Source of the DNA: Candidatus Aminicenantota bacterium
GTDB lineage: Bacteria; Acidobacteriota; Aminicenantia; Aminicenantales; Aminicenantaceae
Length of the DNA: 37,810 nt
Assembly: GCA_011042725.1 (NCBI GenBank)
Contig: DQWD01000213.1
Coordinates: 1 to 37,810, forward strand
Direction: 5' to 3'
Shown: piece after piece, positions 1-9,301 of the stretch
Layout: each line of letters begins with the position of its first letter
Numbering within the stretch: the first letter of the stretch is position 1
Position numbers and translations under genes: made by a program
The notes under the pieces: generated by a model
Database searches by the model: none
What the model saw: the letters and a program-made list of their open reading frames with translations, nothing else
What the model was told of the DNA's origin: nothing

Positions 1-1
1 A

Positions 2-376
2 GTCATTGCCTACTCATCTCTTAAAGGCCAGGATATTGATTTAGAATTGGCCGAAGAGGCTTTAAAAGGACTTATCGACTCTGGAAGTAATGTTTTTTCA
101 ATTGAGAAAATTCAAAAAGCTGTAGCTCAACACTACAAGATAAAAATCTCGCAACTTAAATCAAAAAATAACTCTCCCAAAATTGCCTTTCCTCGGCAGG
201 TTGGAATGTATCTAGCCAAGAAACTCACCAATGCCTCTTTACCAGAGATTGGGAGAAAATTTGGTGGAAAACACCATACTACAGTTCTTCATAGCTTGCG
301 AAAAATTGAGAGATTACTCGAAGAAAGTCCTGATTTTCACAGAGAATTGAACAATTTAATCAATCATATCCGATAG
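2..376 (+). CDS. dnaA: Chromosomal replication initiator DnaA, C-terminal part (truncated by window start)
   Basis: Frame is open from base 2 (VIAYSSLKGQDIDLELAEEALKGL...). Domain IV signature FPRQVGMYLAKKLTNASLPEIGRKFGGKHHTTVLHSLRKI. Followed by dnaN. Confidence 0.97.
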   Translation, partial: VIAYSSLKGQDIDLELAEEALKGLIDSGSNVFSIEKIQKAVAQHYKIKISQLKSKNNSPKIAFPRQVGMYLAKKLTNASLPEIGRKFGGKHHTTVLHSLRKIERLLEESPDFHRELNNLINHIR

Positions 377-500
377 ATAATAAAAAGGATGATGGATATT
401 TTTCACATTTTCATTGATTTTATTATTCTTATTATTTAATCTAATTTAGAAATAACAAAAAAGAAAGAATAAGAATATAATTTAATAAAAGGTGAAAAAA

Positions 501-1598
501 ATGAAGTTCAGAACCGATAAAGATGACATAATTAAGGAACTCCAACTTCTTCAAGGAATTGTGGAGAAGAGAAATACCATGCCCATTCTGGCTAATATTT
601 TGATTAAGACTGGTCAAGATGAAATTGAACTTACGGGGACTGATCTGGAAGTGGGCCTAAAAACAAAAATACCAGCCACGATTGAAACACCAGGTTCCAT
701 AACTGTATCTGGTAAAAAGACATTTGAGATAGTGCGTTCTCTAAGAGAAAATTTAGAGATTTGTTTCCAAGTTGAAAATAAAAACACACTCTTAATTACT
801 TCTGGCTCTAGTGAATTTAAATTAGTTGGGTTACCCGAAGAAGACTATCCTCCAGTTGAAGTTTCTGCCTTTGAAAAAGGATTGGCCTTTCCCTTAAGTG
901 TTTTCCAAAAAATGATTGATCGGGTCTTATTTGCCATTGCTCAGGAGCAACGATACTACTTGAACGGGGCCTTAATGGTTCTACGGAAGAATCAAATTGA
1001 ATTGGTAAGCACCGACGGCTACCGTCTTGCGTATGTCAAGGCTTTGATTGACCAGCTTAATTTAGAAGAAGAAACTAGATGTATTGTTTCTAAAAAGGCT
1101 CTTAATGAGCTCAAGAAGTTTGATGATTCCCAAGTATCCTTTGATTTGGATGAGAGTAATCTATTCTTTAAGGTTGGTCAACGAGTATTGATTAGCCGGA
1201 TCATCGAAGGAAAATTTCCAAACTACGAAGCGGTTATTCCTACTGAGAACCCTAATAAATTGGTTGTTTCTAGAGAAGAGTTACTCCAATCTATCCGCCG
1301 GGTGGCCCTCCTTTCTTCTGATCGAACCAAAGGGGTTAAATTCAAGTTTGCTAAGGATAAAATTACTTTGTTTTCTTCTAATCCAGAAATAGGCGAGGCT
1401 AGGGACGAAGTCTCCTCTGAATATCAGGGAGAAGAATTAGAAATCGGTTTTAACGCCCAATACATCTTGGATTTTCTAACTATTACTCAAAGTGAGAAGG
1501 TTTTTCTAGAACTTAAAGATAGTAAGAATGCGGCCTTAATCAAACCTGAGGAAGAAGATCTAAATTATTTATATGTCCTGATGCCGATGAATATCTAG
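501..1598 (+). CDS. dnaN: DNA polymerase III beta subunit (sliding clamp)
   Basis: Full-length clamp (KMPILANILIKT-like N-terminus, STDGYRLAYV, YVLMPMNI C-terminus). ATG at 501 preferred over the in-frame GTG at 492. Directly downstream of dnaA. Confidence 0.97.
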   Translation: MKFRTDKDDIIKELQLLQGIVEKRNTMPILANILIKTGQDEIELTGTDLEVGLKTKIPATIETPGSITVSGKKTFEIVRSLRENLEICFQVENKNTLLITSGSSEFKLVGLPEEDYPPVEVSAFEKGLAFPLSVFQKMIDRVLFAIAQEQRYYLNGALMVLRKNQIELVSTDGYRLAYVKALIDQLNLEEETRCIVSKKALNELKKFDDSQVSFDLDESNLFFKVGQRVLISRIIEGKFPNYEAVIPTENPNKLVVSREELLQSIRRVALLSSDRTKGVKFKFAKDKITLFSSNPEIGEARDEVSSEYQGEELEIGFNAQYILDFLTITQSEKVFLELKDSKNAALIKPEEEDLNYLYVLMPMNI

Positions 1599-1637
1599 GT
1601 ACTCCATATCCTAAAATTTTCTCACCACAACAAGCTC

Positions 1638-2363
1638 TTAACCAATAATTGTATCTAGGAAGGAATTTTTCCCTTGGATTTCAACTAGAAAGTTACTTGG
1701 GGCACAAATAATTCTTTCTCCAGCGAGCCTAATAGGGGGAGAGGATACACAAATCTTATTTCGACAAGCGGAATCCAGGACAATTAGTTGTCGGTTCTGG
1801 ATGGCTAAAGTCAGCTTTCCTAGAGAGGTTGAGTATCGTCTTTCTGTGTTCATCGAGAGAGGAAGATGCTCAACTAGTTGGCCTCCAATCCAGACAGCGG
1901 CTTTCTCGCCGGGTTGCACCAGGTGTTGATTCATCGAAAATGAAACAATTGTTAATAACGATGAAGAATGATGAGCCATTTTTATCCACAAGGAACGCAA
2001 CTCGTGATGGCGGATATCGATAATTTTTCCTTTGTCAACCAAGGCGAAGGAAGCCAGAGATGGCCGGGTAAGAGTTAGCCCGGTTATCTCTACATCGGGA
2101 TATTGGTTTGCCTTGGTCCACCCTTTCTTCTGAAGAGCAAGGCCTATTTGTTCAGCTCTGGGGTGGGAGGTTGAAAAGCTCATGGCTGGGGGAGAGAATA
2201 AGGATTGTTTATTTATTTTCTCAAGAATAAAAGGCAGGTAGGTTTCTGGTTCATCGCTGAGAAGATAAAGTTGTTTCTGACCGGGATTTTTGAGACCAGA
2301 TAGAGCAAAAGGGGCTAGAGTAGGAGTAAAAACCATTGTTTTTAAAAACTTTCTTCTATCCAT
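1638..2363 (-). CDS. Exported protein with Tat-like signal and NusG domain II-like C-terminus, Rnf-associated
   Basis: MDRRKFLKTM Tat-like N-terminus; C-terminal SACRNKICVSSPPIRLAGERIICAPSNFLVEIQG resembles the NusG_II family. ATG at 2363 overlaps the stop of the RseC-like gene (ATGGATAG) and has an AGGAGT RBS. Confidence 0.72.
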   Translation of the reverse strand: MDRRKFLKTMVFTPTLAPFALSGLKNPGQKQLYLLSDEPETYLPFILEKINKQSLFSPPAMSFSTSHPRAEQIGLALQKKGWTKANQYPDVEITGLTLTRPSLASFALVDKGKIIDIRHHELRSLWIKMAHHSSSLLTIVSFSMNQHLVQPGEKAAVWIGGQLVEHLPLSMNTERRYSTSLGKLTLAIQNRQLIVLDSACRNKICVSSPPIRLAGERIICAPSNFLVEIQGKNSFLDTIIG

Positions 2364-2802
2364 TGGCGACTCCTTTAGCCAAAATTTTAACAATTATTGG
2401 CCATAAGATTTCTTGATTTCTCTTGTTTAATTTTATTTTAATCCAAAGAGCCGTGGCTAATAAAGCAATAGTCAAAGTGATAAAGATTATTAGAGAGGGA
2501 GAGAGGGTCCAGAGTAAAGATAACCCATAACCTAATCCTAACCCGAGGATAATCGCGCCAAGCAAGCTCCCAAAAATAAAGATCAAAGTGGATTGATACT
2601 TAGATTCAGGGATTTCTATTTCCACTAAATCACCAACGGAAGCCTTAATTGGGTTCTGAACAGTTAATAACTTTACCCCTGGGCTTGAGGAGGACAAACA
2701 AAGACTTTGGGCCGAACAATGTTCACATTGGGAACTAAGGGAGGTGATTTCCACGGCGGCTATTCCGTCTTTGATATTGACCACGCGCCCTCTATCTCTC
2801 AT
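2356..2802 (-). CDS. rseC: RseC/MucC-like (SoxR-reducing family) membrane protein
   Basis: N-terminal Cys cluster CEHCSAQSLC followed by two TM helices; position next to rnfB is typical. Confidence 0.75.
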   Translation of the reverse strand: MRDRGRVVNIKDGIAAVEITSLSSQCEHCSAQSLCLSSSSPGVKLLTVQNPIKASVGDLVEIEIPESKYQSTLIFIFGSLLGAIILGLGLGYGLSLLWTLSPSLIIFITLTIALLATALWIKIKLNKRNQEILWPIIVKILAKGVANG

Positions 2803-2814
2803 TGATTTTTCTTC

Positions 2815-3663
2815 TTACGGGGCAAATGCCTGCTTCTCATTTGTCTTGGCTTGTTCTTCTTCGGAGGCCCGATGAATCCGGCCGATAGCTTTAGTTGGGC
2901 ATTTTTCAATAGCTGGGATTTGCTCGGGTAATATTTTTTTATAGTCAACTATTTTTGCTAAGTTATTTTCTAAAATTATTCCCTCTGGGCAAGCTCGAAC
3001 GCAAATGCCGCAGGCGATACAAGCGTTCTTACACACCTTCCGAGCTAAAGGGCCGCGGTCGAGGGAGCGGCAAAAAACGATGATCTCCTGGTCAACAGGA
3101 TGAAGCTCGATGATATTGCGGGGGCAGGCTTCAACGCATCGTCCACAGGCAGTACATTTGTTTTCGTCGATGCGCGGAAGACCATCATCGCCCATTTCCA
3201 TGGCGTCGAAGAGACAGGCTTGAATGCAATCGCCAAAACCAAGACAGCCATAAGAGCATTGTTTTTGTCCCCCTACTAAATGGGCAGCCCTACAGGTGGT
3301 CACCCCGATGTATTCTCCGCGGTCTTTGGCCGCAGTTTTAGTGCCCCGGCAGTGGAGACGAGCCACTTTTTTAACCAAGGCTTGAGCTTCTTCTCCCAAA
3401 ATAGAGGCTACTTGGGCGGCAACTTGCTCTCCTCCTACCGGACAGCCATTGGTGGGAGCATCTCCCTTGACGACAGCTTCGGCAAAAGCCCGGCACCCAG
3501 AATAACCGCAAGCGCCACAATTTGCCTGAGGCAAGATATCAGCTATAGCCACCACTCGCGGGTCTTCTTCAACCCGAAGTTTTTTATAGGCAAACACAAG
3601 GCCGAGGGAAAAAAACAGGCCTAGTAAACCCATAGTTAGGATTGGTACAAGCACATCCATCAT
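2815..3663 (-). CDS. rnfB: Rnf electron transport complex subunit B (polyferredoxin)
   Basis: N-terminal TM, CGACGYSGC...CPVGG iron-sulfur domain and several CxxCxxCxxxC ferredoxin motifs (CTACGRCVEACP, CIACGICVRACP). Confidence 0.95.
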   Translation of the reverse strand: MMDVLVPILTMGLLGLFFSLGLVFAYKKLRVEEDPRVVAIADILPQANCGACGYSGCRAFAEAVVKGDAPTNGCPVGGEQVAAQVASILGEEAQALVKKVARLHCRGTKTAAKDRGEYIGVTTCRAAHLVGGQKQCSYGCLGFGDCIQACLFDAMEMGDDGLPRIDENKCTACGRCVEACPRNIIELHPVDQEIIVFCRSLDRGPLARKVCKNACIACGICVRACPEGIILENNLAKIVDYKKILPEQIPAIEKCPTKAIGRIHRASEEEQAKTNEKQAFAP

Positions 3664-4235
3664 TTGATCATCCCCGAAAAACCAAAGAAGCCAAGAGCCA
3701 TGATACCGGCAACAATCAGGGCAATGCCAGCCCCTTTTAATGGCTCAGGCACATCGGCCAGGTCTAGTTGTTCCCTGATTCCGGCCATGAGCACAATGGC
3801 CAGAGTAAAGCCTACGCCTGAACCCACTCCAAAAATTACGGTTTCCACAAAATTATAATTTTTCAAAGCCGCCAAGAGAGCCAGGCCCATGATGGCGCAA
3901 TTGGTAGTAATTAACGGCAGATAGATTCCCAAGGCCTGATAAAGAGGGGGGCTACTTTTGCGGATAAACATTTCAACCAGCTGAACCAGGGAAGCAATAA
4001 TCAGGATAAAAGATACTATTTGCAAGTATTCAAGGTTAAAGGGAATTAAAATCCAATGGTTAATGATCCAGGAAACAATAGCAGTGATGGTCATCACAAA
4101 GGTTACGGCTAATCCCATCGATACCGCGGAATCAATTTTCTTGCTGACGCCTAAAAAGGGACAAATACCTAAAAAATAGTGGAGGACAAAATTATTAATT
4201 AATATGGCTGAAATAAAAATTGCCAATAATTCCAC
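3660..4235 (-). CDS. rnfA: Rnf complex subunit A
   Basis: Multi-TM protein with NNFVLHYFLGICPFLGVSKK and TTNCAIMGLAL motifs. Confidence 0.95.
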   Translation of the reverse strand: MELLAIFISAILINNFVLHYFLGICPFLGVSKKIDSAVSMGLAVTFVMTITAIVSWIINHWILIPFNLEYLQIVSFILIIASLVQLVEMFIRKSSPPLYQALGIYLPLITTNCAIMGLALLAALKNYNFVETVIFGVGSGVGFTLAIVLMAGIREQLDLADVPEPLKGAGIALIVAGIMALGFFGFSGMIK

Positions 4236-4237
4236 TC

Positions 4238-4849
4238 TTATTTGCTCCTTTGGAGTTTTTGGTCAATTAAGATGATGATGCCGAGTAAGATGCCGAGGGT
4301 TAAGAAAGCTCCAGGAGGAAGAATCATAATTATCCAAGGTTCAAACCAAGAACCAAGCACTTGATGTCCCAACCAAGTTCCGGCTCCGAGAATCTCGCGG
4401 ATAGAACTTAGCACCAAAAGGGCTAACGTAAAACCCAGGCTCATGCCGAAGGCATCGATTAAAGATCGACCCACGGAATTTTTAGAAGAAAAGGCTTCCT
4501 GGCGCCCTAAGATAATGCAATTGACCACTATCAGGGGGATGTAAGGCCCCAGATTTTTAGAGATGGGAGGAAAAAAGGCAGCTAGAAAGCGGTCGGCCAT
4601 GGTGACAAAAGAGGCGATAACGACAATGTAACTGGCAATCCTGACTTGGCTAGGGATTAGCTTTTTAATGGAAGCCACGACCAGCGAGCTGAAGATGAGG
4701 ACAAAAGAAGTAGCGAGGCTCATCGCGATGCCGTTGATGACCGCGTTGGTCACGGCCAAAGTTGGGCACATTCCCAGGAGTTGTCGAAAAATAGGATTCT
4801 CTCCCCAAAGACCCTTGGTAAATTCCTGGCTAAGAGGTTTACTGGCCAT
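4238..4849 (-). CDS. rnfE: Rnf complex subunit E
   Basis: NPIFRQLLGMCPTLAVTNA and VVNCIILGRQEAFSSKN motifs; paralog of RnfA, adjacent. Confidence 0.95.
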   Translation of the reverse strand: MASKPLSQEFTKGLWGENPIFRQLLGMCPTLAVTNAVINGIAMSLATSFVLIFSSLVVASIKKLIPSQVRIASYIVVIASFVTMADRFLAAFFPPISKNLGPYIPLIVVNCIILGRQEAFSSKNSVGRSLIDAFGMSLGFTLALLVLSSIREILGAGTWLGHQVLGSWFEPWIIMILPPGAFLTLGILLGIIILIDQKLQRSK

Positions 4850-5441
4850 TATTCTCCTCGATTTGAATTGTTCCCGCTTGTATTAATGATCTTAATTTAG
4901 CTAAACTGGCGTTAACGGTAGCAAGGACGGCCTCGGACGAGATGGTCGCTCCGGTGATGGCATTCACCTCGGAAGCTCCTAATTCTTCTTGGGCAACCGG
5001 TGGTTTTTTCAACATCAAAGGATGGGAACAATCTTTATTTTCCCAATATTTTAGAAAAGCCTCCTTATCGGTAATTTTGGCCCCTAGGCCCGGGGTTTCC
5101 TTTTGGTCGAGAATAGTTAGCCGAAAGATTTTATTAATTTCGGCATCGGTGCCAAACATGAGCACAATTTTATCTTGAAAGCCTGTTCCGGCGGTATAGA
5201 TGGCAAAACCTTGGATTTGACCTTGGTCGTTCCGGGTAGTATAAACAGTGAAATCTTTTTCTTCATAAATTTTTGTATTAGTTTTGGCGCCGGGGACAAC
5301 TGTAATTATGGCTTCTTCGATTTCCCGGAGGCGATTAGCTTCAATGCGGGCTCGGGTGAGGATTCCGACCGTCGACAAGAGCCCTCCGGAGATAATTCCC
5401 ACGGCGGTTAAAACGATAACCATTCGGGAAGAAAGGCTCAT
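4839..5441 (-). CDS. rnfG: Rnf complex subunit G (FMN-binding)
   Basis: N-terminal TM, ETPGLGAKI, and covalent-FMN motif AITGATISSEAV. Confidence 0.94.
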   Translation of the reverse strand: MSLSSRMVIVLTAVGIISGGLLSTVGILTRARIEANRLREIEEAIITVVPGAKTNTKIYEEKDFTVYTTRNDQGQIQGFAIYTAGTGFQDKIVLMFGTDAEINKIFRLTILDQKETPGLGAKITDKEAFLKYWENKDCSHPLMLKKPPVAQEELGASEVNAITGATISSEAVLATVNASLAKLRSLIQAGTIQIEENNGQ

Positions 5442-6415
5442 TTCTTGGCCCTCCTTTCCCCAAGAAGGCGAGGACGAGTTGAGCGGTTGAGGAGAGGTAC
5501 TACCGTATTCATCAGTAAAATAGAATACATTACTCCTTCAGGGTATCCACCAAAGAGACGGATTAATCCTACCAAGAAACCAATCCCCAAAGCATAAATA
5601 ATTGTTCCTCGCGGGGTTATGGGCGAAGTAACCATATCTGTGGCCATAAAGAAGGCGCCGATAATCAGCCCTCCGGAAAGCAAGTGAAATAGAGGAGAAG
5701 CATATTTATCGGGCCGAGCCAACCAAAAGATCCCGGTGAAGACACTTAAAGATAAAATGATACCGGCCGGGATTTTCCAGTCGATGGTTTTCCGGGCCAC
5801 AAGATAAAGAGCTCCGATTAATAAGGCCAGAGCCGATGTTTCCCCAAGGCAGCCACCAGTATTCCCCCAGAAAAGATCTTTAAGGGGAGTCAAAGTATGT
5901 TGGGCAACAGCATTCTGAAACTTAAGATTTCCTAAGGGGGTGGCATAAGTAGCGGTGTTGATTATTTTGGTTACAGGGGGAATCCAGGTCGTCATGGCCA
6001 CCGGGAAGGCCGTTTGGAGAAAGGCTCTTCCAACCAAGGCTGGATTGAAAATGTTGTGTCCCAGCCCACCAAAAACTTGCTTTCCTAGGGCAATGGCGAC
6101 CACCGCTCCGATAACCGCTTGGTCGAGGCGCAATGAAGGAGGCAGGGTCATCGCTAGCAAGAGACCAGTAATGACGGCTGAGCCATCCAAAAGAGTGGAC
6201 AACGGTTTTTTTCGGGCCGCAAGAAAAACGGCTTCGGTGAGGATGGCTCCAGCTAAGCAGGCGAGGTAAAGAACAACAGCTCGCCAGCGGAAGAAGTAAA
6301 CAGAAGCCGCCACCGCGGGAAGAAGACTAATGATGACGGACAACATAATTTTTGGCACAGAATCAGGATGGCGAAGGTGAGGCGAGGATTTAATGATAAA
6401 AGTAGTTTCGGCCAT
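5438..6415 (-). CDS. rnfD: Rnf complex subunit D
   Basis: Multi-TM protein with GHNIFNPALVGRAFL, ATPL flavinylation region, GGCLGETSALALLIG, and FFMATDMVTSPITPRG. Confidence 0.95.
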   Translation of the reverse strand: MAETTFIIKSSPHLRHPDSVPKIMLSVIISLLPAVAASVYFFRWRAVVLYLACLAGAILTEAVFLAARKKPLSTLLDGSAVITGLLLAMTLPPSLRLDQAVIGAVVAIALGKQVFGGLGHNIFNPALVGRAFLQTAFPVAMTTWIPPVTKIINTATYATPLGNLKFQNAVAQHTLTPLKDLFWGNTGGCLGETSALALLIGALYLVARKTIDWKIPAGIILSLSVFTGIFWLARPDKYASPLFHLLSGGLIIGAFFMATDMVTSPITPRGTIIYALGIGFLVGLIRLFGGYPEGVMYSILLMNTVVPLLNRSTRPRLLGERRAKK

Positions 6416-7737
6416 TAGACTGTCTTCCGTTTTAAAGCGCTAATCGTGGCTTTGCCCAATCTTATCCACTGCACCAGAGGGATTGCCGCGGGACAAGAAT
6501 ATTGACAACAGCCACATTCCACACAGTCGAGAACTCCCCAAGCTTCAGCTTCATCCCAAAAGCCGAACTGAATGTATTTCGCCAGCTGAGTTGGTGTTAG
6601 TCCCATCGGACAATGCTCAACACAGCGGCCACAGCGGATACAATCGAAAACCTGGCTGGCCGGGGGAAGAGACCAAGCCAAGAGCCCCGAAGTCCCTTTA
6701 ATAATCGGGGCCTCGAGATTCCACTGGGTAATCCCCATCATCGGTCCACCCATGATGAGGCAATTGACGCCCTCTTTTAGTCCTCCACAAAAATCAATGA
6801 CTGTCTGCAAAGGAGTGCCGATGCGGACTAATAGGTTTTTTGGTTCAGGGATGCCCGAACCAGAGACGGTGATTACTCGCTGATAAAGAGGGCGCCCAAA
6901 CCGGACGGCTTCCCAGATGGCTTTAGTCGTGCCGACATTTTGAACCACGACCCCGACATCAAAAGGTAGGCCCCCTCGGGGGACCTCTCTTTTCAGGAGG
7001 GCTAAAATGAGGTTTTTTTCTGCTCCTTGGGGATATTTTGTTGTCAATACTTCGACGAAAATATGCTTTTCCTGAATTTTGGACGCTAAAAGTTCAGCTG
7101 CGTCCTCCTTGTTATCCTCGACACTAATAATAATTTGCTTGGCGTTGGTGGCGAGACGGATGAGTTCAGCCCCAGAGATGATTTCTTCGGGATATTCTTT
7201 CATTAAACGATAATCGGAGGTTAGGAAAGGCTCGCATTCACACCCATTAATAATGATGGTATCAATAGGCTTATCCGCTGGAGGCGCCAGTTTTACAGCC
7301 GTGGGAAAAGCCGCGCCCCCTAGACCGACAATCCCCGCTTCTTTGACGCGGCGAATAATTTCCTCAGGGGAAAGGGAGAAAGGGTCGGGGATTTCCTCTT
7401 CATCGGAGGAGGAATCCTGTCCATCATTGGCAATCGTTACGGCGAGAACTGGTTTGCCGAGAGGATGAGGATGTCCATCGACAGCGAGGACTTTACCGGA
7501 GACACTAGCGTGGACGTCAGCCGAGAAAAGAGCAGGTGCTTTGCCGATTTTCTGGCCCCGAAGAATTGTATCTCCTTTTTTAACTAAAGGTTGAGCGGGC
7601 TGACCGAAATGTTGATGGAGAGGGATATAAACTTTTTCTGGAGGCGGAAGGACTTCAATTGCTTTGTCGGCAGTCCATTCCTTCCCCCCGGGGGGGTGAA
7701 TCCCACGGGGAAAAGTCTTTTTCTTCATCTTCATCAT
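6415..7737 (-). CDS. rnfC: Rnf complex subunit C
   Basis: GGxGLGGAAFPTAVKL-type motif (VGLGGAAFPTAVKL), INGCECEPFLTSD, two ferredoxin motifs (CIRCGRCVEHCP, CVECGCCQYSCP). Exact start among several Met codons is uncertain. Confidence 0.94.
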   Translation of the reverse strand: MMKMKKKTFPRGIHPPGGKEWTADKAIEVLPPPEKVYIPLHQHFGQPAQPLVKKGDTILRGQKIGKAPALFSADVHASVSGKVLAVDGHPHPLGKPVLAVTIANDGQDSSSDEEEIPDPFSLSPEEIIRRVKEAGIVGLGGAAFPTAVKLAPPADKPIDTIIINGCECEPFLTSDYRLMKEYPEEIISGAELIRLATNAKQIIISVEDNKEDAAELLASKIQEKHIFVEVLTTKYPQGAEKNLILALLKREVPRGGLPFDVGVVVQNVGTTKAIWEAVRFGRPLYQRVITVSGSGIPEPKNLLVRIGTPLQTVIDFCGGLKEGVNCLIMGGPMMGITQWNLEAPIIKGTSGLLAWSLPPASQVFDCIRCGRCVEHCPMGLTPTQLAKYIQFGFWDEAEAWGVLDCVECGCCQYSCPAAIPLVQWIRLGKATISALKRKTV

Positions 7738-7788
7738 CGAAAGTTATTATTATTTAAGAATAATGAATAGCTGAAAAATAGAAGATTA

Positions 7789-7817
7789 AGTTTAGACGCC
7801 GAGTGGAGTTTTGTCAA
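7789..7817 (-). promoter_or_regulatory. Candidate sigma70-type promoter for the rnf operon (TTGACA-N17-TAAACT)
   Basis: Minus strand: TTGACA (7817-7812), 17-nt spacer, TAAACT (7794-7789), about 50 nt upstream of rnfC. Confidence 0.5.
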
Positions 7818-8022
7818 GTAGATTTCCAAGGAGGCGCCTTCTATATTTTTATTGATTTGGTCTCGGCAACTAGCCAGGCAAGCGTCCAGAGAAAAAGCTA
7901 AATCTTAGGTCATGACTGGGGGGTTTTTGTCTAGCTCTTTTGGCCTTTTGGGGGATCTTCCAAGAAGAATGAAAAGATAAGTTGATTTTTTTTATTGTTT
8001 GGACTATCTTTATCGGAAGCTC

Positions 8023-9147
8023 ATGGCCATCGAAATTAAACCTGTTTCTTCGCGGCGAGATTTAAAAACTTTTATCTATTTACCAGCCAAAATCCACCAA
8101 GGACATCGTTACTGGGTCCCCCCTATTTATCAGGATGAGTGGAAATACTTTGATCCCCAAAAAAATAAAGCTTTTTCCTACTGTGCGACCATTCGCCTTT
8201 TGGCCTTTCGTCAAAAAGAAGCCGTGGGCCGGATCATGGGAATCATTAATCATCGCTACAACGAATATCGCCAAGAAAAAGCAGCCCGGTTTGGGTATTT
8301 GGAAGCCGGCCCGGACAAAGAGGTGATTGCGGCCCTTTTAAAGGCCGTCGAAGACTGGGCCCGGCAGAAGGGCATGGAGAAGATTGTGGGCCCTTATGGG
8401 TTTACCGATCAGGATCCAGAGGGGTTTATGGTCAAAGGTTTTGACAATAGAGCCACAATTGCTACTTATTATAACTTTGAGTGGATGCCCAAGATGGTCG
8501 AAGAACTTGGTTACACAAAAGATATTGATTATTATGTCTATAAAGTCAACGTGCCCGATGAAATTCCTGATTTTTATCGTAAAATTTATCAACGGGTTCT
8601 AAAAAAAGGGGACTTCCGGGTTCTTGAATTCCGGAAGCGGAAAGAGCTGAAACCATGGATTAAACCGGTGTTAAGTCTGATGAATGAGTGTTATTCCCAA
8701 TCAGAAATATACGGATATACCCCTCTGGATGAGGAAGAAATGGAAGCTTTGGCCAAGCGGTATCTGCCCATTTTAAATCCCCGGTTTGTTAAGGTGGTGA
8801 TCCAAGGCGAAGAAGTAGTGGCTTTTATCGTGGGGATCCCCGATATGACGGAGGGTATTATTAAAGCCCGCGGCAAGCTTTTTCCTTTTGGCTTTATCCA
8901 TATTCTGCGCGCGGCCAAGAAAACGAAGCAGCTGGATCTCTTGTTAGGAGCCGTAAAAGAGCCTTTCCGGGGGAAAGGCTTGGACGTCCTCATGGGAATT
9001 AAGATGTTGGAATCAGCCAAGGAACTTGGGTTTGAAGTTATCGATTCTCATCATGAAATGGAAACCAATGTCCGGGTGAGAGCCGAGATGGAACGAATGG
9101 GAGGTCAAGTATATAAGAAGTTCCGCGTTTATAAAAAACAACTTTAA
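8023..9147 (+). CDS. GNAT-like acyltransferase family protein (uncharacterized, ~374 aa)
   Basis: C-terminal half has a GNAT-like pattern (VKVVIQGEEVVAFIVGIPDM...LLGAVKEPFRGKGLDVLMG...). ATG 8023 with GGAAG preferred over TTG 7999. Confidence 0.65.
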   Translation: MAIEIKPVSSRRDLKTFIYLPAKIHQGHRYWVPPIYQDEWKYFDPQKNKAFSYCATIRLLAFRQKEAVGRIMGIINHRYNEYRQEKAARFGYLEAGPDKEVIAALLKAVEDWARQKGMEKIVGPYGFTDQDPEGFMVKGFDNRATIATYYNFEWMPKMVEELGYTKDIDYYVYKVNVPDEIPDFYRKIYQRVLKKGDFRVLEFRKRKELKPWIKPVLSLMNECYSQSEIYGYTPLDEEEMEALAKRYLPILNPRFVKVVIQGEEVVAFIVGIPDMTEGIIKARGKLFPFGFIHILRAAKKTKQLDLLLGAVKEPFRGKGLDVLMGIKMLESAKELGFEVIDSHHEMETNVRVRAEMERMGGQVYKKFRVYKKQL

Positions 9148-9301
9148 CCTGTCGGCGGCCAAGAGCTTAGATTAGGGATAATAACGGCTGCTCGAGGCCA
9201 AAGAGGCGTCTTTTCTACTTGATAATTTCCAGCCAAAGCCTTAAAAAAACAAGAGCGAAGACAAGCTGGTCATTGGGATGAAGCAAGCCCAACAAGGCCG
9301 A

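Noticed and set aside
1982-1990. Perfect DnaA box TTATCCACA near dnaN
   Set aside because: Single site inside a coding gene, no cluster; a 9-mer match with the usual degeneracy is expected by chance about once in a window of this size.
3280-3624. Plus-strand ORF antisense to rnfB (also 5955-6269, 6483-6701, 7253-7468 antisense to other rnf genes)
   Set aside because: Shadow ORFs opposite highly conserved genes, no family resemblance or RBS support.
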